From the NCBI GenBank assembly GCA_001465015.1, contig LNEO01000375.1:1-32970 (forward strand): 32,970 nt of DNA. The letters run 5' to 3'. The position numbers and the translations under genes were made by a program. This DNA is from Deltaproteobacteria bacterium Ga0077539 (GTDB lineage Bacteria > Myxococcota_A > Polyangia > Polyangiales > Ga0077539). The notes beneath the pieces are model-generated. The model ran no database searches, had not been told where the DNA came from, and was given only the letters and a program-made list of their open reading frames with translations. Of the stretch, positions 1 to 7,325 are shown piece after piece (the stretch's first letter is position 1; each line of letters begins with the position of its first letter).

Positions 1-340
1 TCAGAGCGCGCCACACCGAACGACGAACACCTTCCCGGTTCGAGCCATCGAAGCGCTCTCGCTCTCTTCTCCCTCTTGGCCGTCCGCGCCCGCCGCATGC
101 GCTGCCTTGCGGCGCATGGCCCGCGACGCTCCTGCGGCGCGCGCTGCCCCCGAATTCATTCGGGGGCAGACCCGCAGACCCTGAACGCACGCCCGCACAC
201 TCGCTGAGCTCCTGGGCAGACCCGCACACCCCGAACGCACGCACGATCCGCAATCACACCCTTTGCGTTGCGTCTCGACGCCGTCCACGCGCGTCGAAGC
301 CTTGCCGTCGCGGGGAGGTCGGGCCCAGAATCATCGCATC
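1..340. other. Gene-free left edge with a palindrome and a direct repeat
   Basis: No convincing gene lies here. A minus-strand open frame covers most of it, but its Arg/Ala/Cys-rich product resembles no family. A perfect 10-base inverted repeat (GCCCCCGAAT/ATTCGGGGGC) occupies 146-167. It can fold as an 8-bp stem with a 6-nt loop. Two direct copies of a 29-base sequence beginning GGGCAGACCCGCA lie at 164-192 and 214-242 and differ at two positions. The 5' leader of the next gene, with a purine-rich GGGGAGG near 312-318, is at the right end. Confidence 0.5.
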
Positions 341-1366
341 ATGCGCGGGCAACGGCTGACATTGGGCGTGCTGCTGCTATTCGGGTGCTCCGGCAGCGCC
401 GCGGGCGACGGCGGGGCGTCGGACACGAGCCCTGTCGTCGATGGCGGCGAGATGCGCGACGCGGGCAACCCCTCCGACGCGGGGGCGTTCGACGCGGGTG
501 CGTTCGACGCGGGTGCGTTCGACACGGGCGTTGCCAGTGATGCAGCGACGCCAGACGATGCGGGCGCGCCGCCGCTCGTCTGGTTCTCCGACTGGCGCAC
601 GGCGACGGGCGACAGTCAGCGCGCTCGGTACGACGGGACGCGCTGGAACGGGCAGCTCTGCAGCTCGCCCGTGCTCGACGTGGTGCCCGCTGCGGGACTG
701 GGTTTTCCCACGGCAAACGCGCTGCGGGCCCGCTACCGGCGGCCGTCCGAGTGCCAGATGGTGCAGGTGACGAACCGGTGGAGCGCTCCGCCCGTTGGCG
801 GGTCGCTTGTCCTGCGCTTCTACGTGCGCAACGATTTGCCCGAGGGCAGCCCGGTGGGAAACCCGCATCCGCTGCACCTCGGGCGGCCGGGCACGGCGGG
901 CGCTGCGTACGCGCTCTGGTTCAACTTCGGTGCGCCGACCGGCGGGCGCGCGCGCATGGTGCTGCAGCTCGGCGGCGGCCCAGCGTATCCCGATCGATTC
1001 TGGAGCTTTGCCTTCGCCTCGGGCGTTGTGCACCGCGTCGAGGTGCGCGTTCGGCGGCTCACGATGACCACTGCGACCGTCGATCTGCGCGTCTTCGACT
1101 CGACCGGACGACTGCTCGGCGACAGCGCCAGCTGGAACAACGGAGAGACCGGCGCAAACCTCCGAACCCTCGCGCAATCAGCGCCGGTGTTTCCCGTGAA
1201 CGATGATTCGTTCACGTTGGTCGAGGTGGGCAACAACGACCCCGGTGGCCTGCAAGAAGCCGCAGCCGACCGCTTCGTGACGTTCGGCGCCGTGGCCGTG
1301 CTGGTGAGCCCACGCAGCGACCTCTGGGCCGGGCCGTGGCCGCTCGGCGCCGAAGCGCTCCCCTAG
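341..1366 (+). CDS. Exported lipoprotein, possible concanavalin-A-like fold
   Basis: This is a 341-residue predicted lipoprotein. The ATG at 341 is preferred over an upstream frame extension to 263 because it puts a normal signal peptide at the N-terminus: basic MRGQR, a hydrophobic stretch, and lipobox LFGC with Cys16. A linker rich in Asp, Ala and Gly follows, including a 'GAFDAGAFDAGAFDTG' repeat encoded by a 15-bp tandem repeat (485-529). The remaining roughly 250 residues are beta-rich, with aromatic and Gly-rich segments (LVLRFYVRND, RFWSFAFASGVVHRVEVRV). These recall the jelly-roll of laminin-G/polysaccharide-lyase-like proteins. The fold is inferred from pattern only and no catalytic motif is evident. 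It probably sits in the outer membrane. It stands alone, upstream of minus-strand genes. Confidence 0.8.
   Translation: MRGQRLTLGVLLLFGCSGSAAGDGGASDTSPVVDGGEMRDAGNPSDAGAFDAGAFDAGAFDTGVASDAATPDDAGAPPLVWFSDWRTATGDSQRARYDGTRWNGQLCSSPVLDVVPAAGLGFPTANALRARYRRPSECQMVQVTNRWSAPPVGGSLVLRFYVRNDLPEGSPVGNPHPLHLGRPGTAGAAYALWFNFGAPTGGRARMVLQLGGGPAYPDRFWSFAFASGVVHRVEVRVRRLTMTTATVDLRVFDSTGRLLGDSASWNNGETGANLRTLAQSAPVFPVNDDSFTLVEVGNNDPGGLQEAAADRFVTFGAVAVLVSPRSDLWAGPWPLGAEALP
485..529 (+). repeat. 15-bp tandem repeat, three copies, in a lipoprotein linker
   Basis: Three consecutive copies of GCGTTCGACGCGGGT are seen; the third has two changes. They encode the 'AFDAG' linker repeat of the lipoprotein. Slipped-strand expansion is the likely origin. 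Confidence 0.85.
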
Positions 1367-1715
1367 GAGATGGAGGCGAAACCTCCCGTCGTGAAGCAGC
1401 GCTCTTCTCCAGGGCGCGTCGGCGACGGTCGACGCAGCGTGCTCGCGGCCTTCGCGCGGGAGGGTCGGAGCTTGGAGCCGCGCGACGGTCGAACGACGAG
1501 TGGGCGGAAGTCGAGGTGCTCGGGTACAACGCCGAGATTCGCCTCTCCGAGGATGTCTCCAGAACGCAGGCTCGCTCGATCCGCTTCGGTTTCAACCGGT
1601 GCAATGACGAGCGAGCGATGTCGACCGCCCGTGAACCGACTCCACGCGCGAGCTTCTGAAGCGCCTGGACGAAGACGCGTTGGGCGCCCATCGAGACGCG
1701 AAGGCCAGCGACGGG
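1367..1715. other. Gap between convergent genes, no gene recognised
   Basis: These 349 bases separate the lipoprotein stop from the stop of the convergent SRPBCC gene. Several frames are open because of GC bias. On the minus strand about 1375-1640 reads as fairly protein-like sequence (SLVIAPVETEADRAS, GDILGEANLGVVPEHLDF). It lacks a start, a Shine-Dalgarno sequence and any family match I recognise. It may be gene debris. No convincing terminator hairpin was found. Confidence 0.4.
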
Positions 1716-2699
1716 CTAGTCCGTCGCGCGAACCAGACGCGCAAGCTGGGCATACGTGCCGCGGATGGCGGTGAGCGTGGCGCCGCGGTCGCGGTCGAAC
1801 GCGGCCCACTGCGGTGGGGTCGCCTCGTGCGGCAGCGTCGCGACGGTGATCCGCGTGTCGTTTTCCGTGAGCGAAATCAAGCGCGTGGTCACGTGCAGGG
1901 TCCGCGGCCAGTCGGGCATGAACGGGTTTGCGACGACGGCGCGAGACGCGTCGCAAAAGCTCTGAAGGCTCACGAGCACATCGGACTCGACGACGCTCAC
2001 GAAGACTTGTTTGCACTCGACCAGGCTCCCGTCGGGGAGGCGCAAGACGTAGTGATGCGTGCCGCCAGGACGAAGGTCTAGAGACGAATCGACGAGGGTG
2101 GTGCCCTTGGGGACAAACCACTGAGCGAGCTGCGAGAGCTGCGTGTGCGCTGCCCACAAGCGCGCAGGAGTCGCTGAAAAATCCCTCGAAAAGTCGAGCG
2201 CGAGCGTCTCGCTCGGGTCGAGCGCGAGCGCGGCGAGGAGCGCGTCGAGCCGCGCGTCACGGGCGTCTTGCTCGACCTGCGTGCGCGCTTGGGCGAGCTG
2301 TCGATCGCGTTTGGCGACGCTGTTGTGCAGCGTGTGGGTTTGCAAGACCGTGTGCTCGCCCTGCGCCTCGAGGGTGAAGGTCTCGGTGACCTGCGCCTCG
2401 GGCATTCGGTCGAAGCGAAAGGTCCGAACGATGCGCTCGGGCGCGACGACTTCGATGAACTCACCAGAAAACGCGACCTCGGTTCCGTCCGGGAGGGACC
2501 AGACCCAGCGGTACGAACGGCCCTCGCGAGGGTCCATCTCGCACACGGCCCACGCGAGCTCTGGCGGCGCGAACCAGCGCTGCACGAGGGCGGGTCTGGT
2601 GAGCGCGTCGAAGACACGCTGCCGTGGCGCGTGAAACAACCGCGTGCACACCGTCGCCGGCGCGCGCTGGTCTGGTGCGGGCTCGATGGGCGAGTTCAC
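1716..2699 (-). CDS. Tandem SRPBCC (AHSA1-like) protein
   Basis: About 327 residues carrying two consecutive START/SRPBCC domains of the AHSA1 type, small hydrophobic-cavity domains that bind lipids or other hydrophobic ligands. Domain 1 (about residues 16-125) begins VCTRLFHAPRQRVFDALT and has the typical LVQRWFAPPE, SLPDGTEVAFSGEFIEV and VTETFTLEAQGEHT signatures. Domain 2 (about residues 165-320) repeats the pattern: SATPARLWAAHT, LAQWFVPKG, GGTHHYVLRLPDGS and TRLISLTENDTRITV. I chose the GTG at 2699, with CAGGGGC upstream; the frame extends to a TTG at 2720. Cytoplasmic. It lies 110 bp downstream of the carboxylesterase on the same strand, so the two may be cotranscribed. The ligand cannot be told from sequence. 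Confidence 0.85.
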   Translation of the reverse strand: MNSPIEPAPDQRAPATVCTRLFHAPRQRVFDALTRPALVQRWFAPPELAWAVCEMDPREGRSYRWVWSLPDGTEVAFSGEFIEVVAPERIVRTFRFDRMPEAQVTETFTLEAQGEHTVLQTHTLHNSVAKRDRQLAQARTQVEQDARDARLDALLAALALDPSETLALDFSRDFSATPARLWAAHTQLSQLAQWFVPKGTTLVDSSLDLRPGGTHHYVLRLPDGSLVECKQVFVSVVESDVLVSLQSFCDASRAVVANPFMPDWPRTLHVTTRLISLTENDTRITVATLPHEATPPQWAAFDRDRGATLTAIRGTYAQLARLVRATD

Positions 2700-2809
2700 G
2701 AGTCGTGCGCCCCTGCGCAATGGGTAGACGAAGGCATCACGTGCGCTCTCTTGGAGAGGTCCAGTAGAGCATCACTTCAGCCATGGCCACCACAACCAGC
2801 GCGGCCGCA

Positions 2810-4555
2810 TCAGCCGCCCATCACGATGCGCGCGAGGCTGTCGCAGCGGTCGCCGCGCACGTTGGTCCGCGCGGCGGGCGCGCTCGAGAGCTCGAGGTAC
2901 GGGTCGGTCGCCGCGTCGTAGACGGGCCACATCGGGCTTGCGGTCGAGAGCGAGCCGGTGGCGGCGAATCGAATCCACGACGTTTGAACGGCGTCGATCA
3001 CGGCGCGGTCCGCGGGCGTGGGGCGGTAGCCGAGGAGGCCGTCGACCGTTCCGAACACGTAGCCGAGCTCGATCCCGTGATACGCGCCGAACGCGCTGAG
3101 CATCGGCGCGATGCGCGCGTCGTGCCGGTGCGTAAAGAAGTAGCGAAACGCCGGGACGCGCTGGCCCATGACGACCGCGCGCAGGTTGGCGCGCGCGGGG
3201 CACGTCCAGCGCGTGTCCGTGGTGAGCGCGACGAGGGCCTCGTGCGGCGATGCGAAGTTCGACGGCGCGTAGAGCGCGAGCGCCGCGCTCACCTGCGTCG
3301 GCGAGATCGCATACTGCGCGAGATACGGGCGCGCGAAGCGCTCGAAGTCTGCCTGGGTTTGCACCATCGCCGCGGGGGGAACCATGCGCGAGGTCTCCTC
3401 GCTGTTCGTCCCGTACACGATCGGAACTTGATTGTGTCTCCCCGCCCGAATTCGCTCGATCGGGCTCTCGGGCAGCACGTCGCCGTCGATCGCGGGGACG
3501 AAATCGCTGTTCGTGAGGCCCGTGACCGCTGGAGGAAGCGCCATCAGCAGCTCCGCCGGCGTCTTTGCGCGAAGACACGCGAGCGGGTCCATGGCGCTCG
3601 CGCAGGACGCCGCCGTGACGAGCCGCTGCGTCGCCGCGCGCGCCCCCGCTTGCGTGTTCGCGACGAGGCCGCCCGACTGGCTGAGCGCGCTCGAGAACAG
3701 CCCGGCGGCGCGCGGCGAGCTCACCAACAGCATGGTGTCGAGACCGCCAGCGGACTCTCCGAACACCATGACCTTCGACGGATCACCACCGAATCGACCG
3801 ATGTTTCGCTGCACCCAGCGCAGCGCGAGGATCTGATCACGGATGCCTTGCGCGCCCGAGGGCTCCGTGGCGCTCTCGCGGTCGAGCGCTTCGGACGAGA
3901 GAAATCCGAGCGCTCCGAGTCGGTACTGAATCGTGACGACCACCGCGCCGCGACGAGCGAGCGAGCGACCGTCGTAGAAGCCGCGACCTTGCGTGGCGCT
4001 CGCGAGCACCTGCGCAGAGCCTTGATTGTTGCCACCGCCGTGGATGAAGAAGAGCACGGGAAGCGGCGTCGCCGGAGAAACAGTCGGCGCGTATACGTTG
4101 AGCGTGAGGCAATCTTCGTTGCCCACCGGGTTGCCGTCGTCGTTGACCTGCGGGCAGATCGCGCCGAAGCGCGTGGCGTCGCGGTCGTCGCTCCAGCACG
4201 CGTGCTCGACCGGAGCTCGAAATCGTCGGGCGCCGACGGGCGGCTCGGCGAACGGGATCCCCAAGAACACACGCACGTCCGTGTCGACCGTGCCTCGAAC
4301 GCGCCCCTTGTCGGTCGCCACGATCGCGGGGTCCGTCGACGGCGCCACCACGCAGCGCCCGCCGTCGCTCGACGTCGCATCGGGCGCGACGTCTTCGAGC
4401 GACGCGTCACCGCCCATCGCGTCGTCGCCCATTGCATCGCCGCCCATCGCGTCGCCCACTGTCGCGGTGTCGACCGCCGAGTCGTTGGGCGGGCTCACCG
4501 GCGGGCTGCACGCGCTGAGCGCCGCGATCGCGACGATCGTCCATCTCGAGTTCAT
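2810..4555 (-). CDS. Type B carboxylesterase, lipoprotein
   Basis: 581 residues of the carboxylesterase/lipase type B family (alpha/beta hydrolase, COesterase), which hydrolyses carboxylic esters. The N-terminus is a lipoprotein signal (MNSRWTIVAIAALSAC, Cys16). A linker follows with the pentad-like repeat GDAMGGDAMGDDAMGGDA (about 34-51). Catalytic features are visible: oxyanion-hole HGGG (172-175), nucleophile elbow GESAG with Ser268, acid Glu386/387 in GTNSEE, and His493 in AYHGIE. The substrate-binding 'FLGIPFAEPPVGARRF' signature starts near residue 97. The length is normal for the family after subtracting the linker. It is probably attached to the outer membrane and faces the periplasm or outside. 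It is divergent from the sigma-factor gene across a 174-bp gap holding an inverted repeat. The substrate is unknown. Confidence 0.95.
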   Translation of the reverse strand: MNSRWTIVAIAALSACSPPVSPPNDSAVDTATVGDAMGGDAMGDDAMGGDASLEDVAPDATSSDGGRCVVAPSTDPAIVATDKGRVRGTVDTDVRVFLGIPFAEPPVGARRFRAPVEHACWSDDRDATRFGAICPQVNDDGNPVGNEDCLTLNVYAPTVSPATPLPVLFFIHGGGNNQGSAQVLASATQGRGFYDGRSLARRGAVVVTIQYRLGALGFLSSEALDRESATEPSGAQGIRDQILALRWVQRNIGRFGGDPSKVMVFGESAGGLDTMLLVSSPRAAGLFSSALSQSGGLVANTQAGARAATQRLVTAASCASAMDPLACLRAKTPAELLMALPPAVTGLTNSDFVPAIDGDVLPESPIERIRAGRHNQVPIVYGTNSEETSRMVPPAAMVQTQADFERFARPYLAQYAISPTQVSAALALYAPSNFASPHEALVALTTDTRWTCPARANLRAVVMGQRVPAFRYFFTHRHDARIAPMLSAFGAYHGIELGYVFGTVDGLLGYRPTPADRAVIDAVQTSWIRFAATGSLSTASPMWPVYDAATDPYLELSSAPAARTNVRGDRCDSLARIVMGG

Positions 4556-4600
4556 CGATTTACCTCTTGTGCGCGGAACAACGGCGGCCGCGCGCTGCTT

Positions 4601-4658
4601 CCTACGGGCGAATTCGGGGGTGCGACGATTTCTGTGGGACCGACGATTCGCCCATAGG
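4601..4658. promoter_or_regulatory. Inverted repeat between divergent esterase and sigma genes
   Basis: CCTACGGGCGAAT (4601-4613) and ATTCGCCCATAGG (4646-4658) are inverted copies with one mismatch in 13, separated by 32 bases. This lies in the 174-bp space between the two divergent start codons. It could be an operator, a cruciform-forming element or an interspersed palindrome. No convincing ECF-type -35/-10 pair was found in the gap. Confidence 0.5.
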
Positions 4659-4729
4659 ACAGGGCCAGGGTCCGTCGTTTACTCGTCGCACGCCCTCGCG
4701 TCGCCTGCGGCGAGCGGGCGCGCCGCGTG

Positions 4730-5263
4730 ATGCTGGACGACGATGATGTTCAACGAGCGAGCCAGGGAGATCGATCCGCGTTCGAGCGAATCGTGCGCGC
4801 CACGTACGGTCGCACGCTGCGCATCGCGCGACGCATCCTCGCCCACGAGGCGGACGCCAACGACGTCGTGCAAGAGGTGTACACGCGCGCGTTCGTCGCG
4901 CTTCGAGAGGGCCGCTTTCGAGGACGATCGTCGCAGCTGCAAGCGTGGCTCGATCGGATCGTCGTGCGCGCTTCGCTCGACGCGCTCCGTCAGCGCGTTC
5001 GAAGCGTTCGACGCGTGGACGATTCGCAGGACCCCGACGCGACCGGCGGCGCCGCTGCAGACCCCGCTCGAGCGATCGACGCGAAGCGCGCGATCGACGC
5101 GATCCGAGAGCTCGCGCCCGATCAGCGCGCAGCGTTCGTGCTCCGAGAGCTCGAGGGGCTCACGATCAAAGAGACGGCCGCGGCGCTCGAGACCACCGAC
5201 GGCGCCGTCGAGCAACGGGTGCTGCGAGCGTGGGCATCGCTACGAAGGAGGCTTTCGTCGTGA
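4730..5263 (+). CDS. ECF-type RNA polymerase sigma factor
   Basis: 177 residues, the usual size of an extracytoplasmic-function sigma factor. Sigma region 2 (about 8-85) has the typical pattern: SAFERIVRATYGRTLRIARRIL, then ADANDVVQEVYTRAFVAL (core-binding helix) and LQAWLDRIVVRASLDALR. After a short linker, region 4 (about 120-175) reads LAPDQRAAFVLRELEGLTIKETAAALETT-DGAVEQRVLRAW, a helix-turn-helix for -35 recognition. The start is ATG 4730; a GTG lies directly before it. Its stop overlaps the GTG of the next gene (GTGA at 5260-5263), so the pair is translationally coupled. With the two downstream membrane proteins it forms a sigma/anti-sigma/sensor-like unit. Confidence 0.93.
   Translation: MLDDDDVQRASQGDRSAFERIVRATYGRTLRIARRILAHEADANDVVQEVYTRAFVALREGRFRGRSSQLQAWLDRIVVRASLDALRQRVRSVRRVDDSQDPDATGGAAADPARAIDAKRAIDAIRELAPDQRAAFVLRELEGLTIKETAAALETTDGAVEQRVLRAWASLRRRLSS
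5245..5251 (+). promoter_or_regulatory. Strong ribosome binding site inside the sigma gene
   Basis: AAGGAGG, essentially the perfect Shine-Dalgarno sequence, ends 8 bases before the GTG at 5260. It fixes the start of the following small gene, for which much longer open frames exist upstream. Confidence 0.8.
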
Positions 5264-5511
5264 CCGATGAGGACATCCGCGCTGCGCTTCGCCTCGCGCT
5301 CGACGAGCCCGACGCGCCGTCTGCGCCCGACCTGGTCGCGCGCGCCGCGCTCTCGCGCGGCGAACGAGCGCTCGAAGGATCGGCGCGCGCGAGAAGCCTG
5401 TGGTGGCTGTGCGCGGCGGCGGCGCTCGTCGCGTTCGTGAGCGTGGGCATGGCGCGTCGCGAGCATCGCAGCGCTGCGCTCGTGACGGCGGAGGCGCTAT
5501 GGAGTCTGTGA
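5260..5511 (+). CDS. Small one-pass membrane protein, putative anti-sigma factor
   Basis: 83 residues. The GTG start is set by an AAGGAGG 8 bases upstream and overlaps the sigma stop by 4 bases. The N-terminal 45 residues are hydrophilic and acidic (VTDEDIRAALRLALDEPDAPSAPDLVARAAL). They are followed by basic residues (SRGERALEGSARARS), one transmembrane helix (LWWLCAAAALVAFVSVGMA, about 48-66) and a short tail. A cytoplasmic N-terminus, one helix and tight coupling to an ECF sigma are what is seen in short anti-sigma factors such as CnrY/NccY. No zinc-binding HxxxCxxC motif is present. The function is inferred from context; no family was recognised from sequence alone. Its 3' end overlaps the next gene by 13 bases. 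Confidence 0.75.
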   Translation: MTDEDIRAALRLALDEPDAPSAPDLVARAALSRGERALEGSARARSLWWLCAAAALVAFVSVGMARREHRSAALVTAEALWSL

Positions 5512-5885
5512 GCAAAGCGAGGATTTCCTCTGCGATCGCGGGCGTCGTCTTGTTCTTGCTCGGCGCGGTCACAGGCGGAGCGCTCGTGCGCGCGGGGCAA
5601 CAGCGCTGGGTGCGCGAGCGCCTCGCGAGTGATCCGGCCGCCCTTCGGACAGAGCTCTTTCTGCGCGGGCTCGACGAGCGTCTGTCGCTCACGCGCGCGC
5701 AGCGCGTCCAAGCCCGCGCGCTGCTCGTGGCGCAGGCGCCGCAGTACCGCGAAGCGATCGCGCTCTCGAGGCCGCGGCTCGACGCGCTTCGTCGGCAGTT
5801 CGCGCGCGATTTCGACGTTCACCTCACGCCCGAGCAGCGCGTCGCGCTGCAAACGACGCTCGCCGAGCTCGACGCTCGCCGCTGA
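5499..5885 (+). CDS. Membrane-anchored LTxxQ protein (Spy/CpxP/CnrX-like)
   Basis: 128 residues. The ATG at 5499 has GGAGG 4 bases upstream. An N-terminal transmembrane anchor (about 10-31, ISSAIAGVVLFLLGAVTGGALV) precedes an all-helical, Arg- and Leu-rich domain. That domain carries two LTxxQ-type motifs, LTRAQR (about 63) and LTPEQR (about 109), characteristic of the periplasmic Spy/CpxP fold and the related heavy-metal-resistance family that includes CnrX. The domain probably lies in the periplasm and may control the sigma factor through the small membrane protein encoded just upstream. Unlike CnrX, only one His is present (FDVHLTPEQ), so metal binding by the CnrX residues is not supported. 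The role as sensor is inferred from gene order. Confidence 0.75.
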   Translation: MESVSKARISSAIAGVVLFLLGAVTGGALVRAGQQRWVRERLASDPAALRTELFLRGLDERLSLTRAQRVQARALLVAQAPQYREAIALSRPRLDALRRQFARDFDVHLTPEQRVALQTTLAELDARR

Positions 5886-6050
5886 GCGCGACGTCGCAGT
5901 CCGTCGCGGATTCGCGGGATGCCTCGCGCGCTGCGATGCGCAACGGCCACCACTTCGAAGATCAAATCGTCCTCGTCTCTGCCGTGCAGCTCGATTCGAG
6001 GGCGCCGCGCTGGCAGTCCCGTCGTGATCGTGGCAGAGGTCCAGGCGTTG

Positions 6051-7325
6051 ATGCGAATTGCAGTGATCGGTGGAGGCGCGAGCGGTCTTGCGGCGGCGTG
6101 GCTGCTCGACGGGGCGCACGAGGTCACGCTCTTCGAGCGCGCGCCGATGCTCGGCGGGCACGTTCGCACCGCGGGTGCCAACGTCGCGTGCGCCGCGCTC
6201 CCTTCGGGCGTGAAGCTCGACGCGGGCGTGATCGAGTTCGACCGCCGCACGTTTACCGCGTTTCACGCGTGGATGCGCGAGCTCGGCGTGCCGTGTCCAG
6301 ACCTTCAGGACGGAGGATCGTCGAGCCTGTTACTCGCGGACGGACGGCATCTTCACAGTCCGCGCGCGATCGGGCGGCAACGCCAGGGCCCGGCAGATTC
6401 GCTTCTCGACGCGGCGCATTTGATCCCTGCCGCGCTGCGGAGGCGCAGGTTTCTGCGACGCGCTTCGCAGCTCGACGAGCGCGCGCTGGCCGAGATGCCC
6501 ATCGAGCGACTTTTGTCTCACGATGACTTCTCGAAGTGGGTTCGCGCGCTGCTCATGTACGCGTACTCGATGCACTACGAAGAGGTCGCCTCGCTATCCG
6601 CCGCGATGGCAGTCCCGATGCTGCAGGATTTTCTGTCGGACAGTCTGTGGACGCACATGCCCGAGGGAGTGAGCTCCTACGTCGAGGCCGTTCGGCGATC
6701 GTTGCGCGCGAAGATCGTGCTCGACGCCGATGTTCGTGCGGTGCATCGCGGCGCGACCGGCGTCGCCGTGCTTCAGCGCGGACTCGACGCGCAACAATTC
6801 GACGCCGCGGTGATCGCGGTTCCGCCACACCGCGTGCTCGACCTGCTCGAAGACGCGACGGACGCAGAGCGAACGTGGTTCGCGGGCTACGAGGGAAGCG
6901 AGATCACCACGGTGCTTCACACGGACACGGCGATCTACGAGCGGCGCGGCGTGCGCGGGTTCACGGAGTTCGACTTGTTCGAGCGACCCGATCGAGGATA
7001 CGGGTACAACGCGTATCTCAATCGATTGGCTGGGCTGAGCGAAGATGATCCGCCACATTATTCGCTGGCGTTCGACATGGACGGCGAGATCGACGCGGCG
7101 CGCGTGCTGCATCGCCAACGGCACGACGTGTCGAAGTACACCGACGTCGCGCTGCGCGCGCGGCAGTCGTTGATCGACGGCAACGGCGCGAACAGGACGT
7201 TCTTCGTCGGCGCGTATCTCGGCGATGGTTTGCACGAGGGCGCGGTGCGCTCGGCGATCGCGGCGTGCGAGAAGCTCGGAGGGCGAACGCTCACGCACGG
7301 CGCTCGAGAAGATCGTCGCCCGTAA
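6051..7325 (+). CDS. FAD-dependent amine-oxidase-like oxidoreductase (COG2907-like)
   Basis: 424 residues. The ATG at 6051 has AGAGG upstream and places the Rossmann dinucleotide motif at the very N-terminus: MRIAVIGGGASGLAAAWLL, then HEVTLFERAPMLGGHV for the FAD ribose contact. The C-terminus has TFFVGAYLGDGLHEGAVRSAIAACE, the second FAD contact of this flavin amine oxidoreductase superfamily. The segments DAGVIEFDRRTFTAFHAWMRELGVP and GYGYNAYLNRLAGL resemble the 'predicted NAD/FAD-binding protein' group (COG2907). That group is often found beside cyclopropane fatty-acyl synthases, and in alphaproteobacteria it includes the furan fatty acid enzyme UfaD. No such synthase is visible here. Its 3' end overlaps the convergent flavoprotein gene by 35 bp. 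The substrate, probably a lipid acyl chain, is an inference. Confidence 0.88.
   Translation: MRIAVIGGGASGLAAAWLLDGAHEVTLFERAPMLGGHVRTAGANVACAALPSGVKLDAGVIEFDRRTFTAFHAWMRELGVPCPDLQDGGSSSLLLADGRHLHSPRAIGRQRQGPADSLLDAAHLIPAALRRRRFLRRASQLDERALAEMPIERLLSHDDFSKWVRALLMYAYSMHYEEVASLSAAMAVPMLQDFLSDSLWTHMPEGVSSYVEAVRRSLRAKIVLDADVRAVHRGATGVAVLQRGLDAQQFDAAVIAVPPHRVLDLLEDATDAERTWFAGYEGSEITTVLHTDTAIYERRGVRGFTEFDLFERPDRGYGYNAYLNRLAGLSEDDPPHYSLAFDMDGEIDAARVLHRQRHDVSKYTDVALRARQSLIDGNGANRTFFVGAYLGDGLHEGAVRSAIAACEKLGGRTLTHGAREDRRP

Noticed and set aside
2783..4657. Plus-strand open frame of about 620 codons
   Set aside because: It is antisense to the carboxylesterase, Arg/Ala/His-rich and without domains. It results from GC bias at codon positions of the real gene.
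5886..6050. Minus-strand stretch reading IELHGRDEDDLIFEVVAVAH
   Set aside because: It is protein-like over about 40 residues only, with no start or stop context. It is probably a codon-bias effect.
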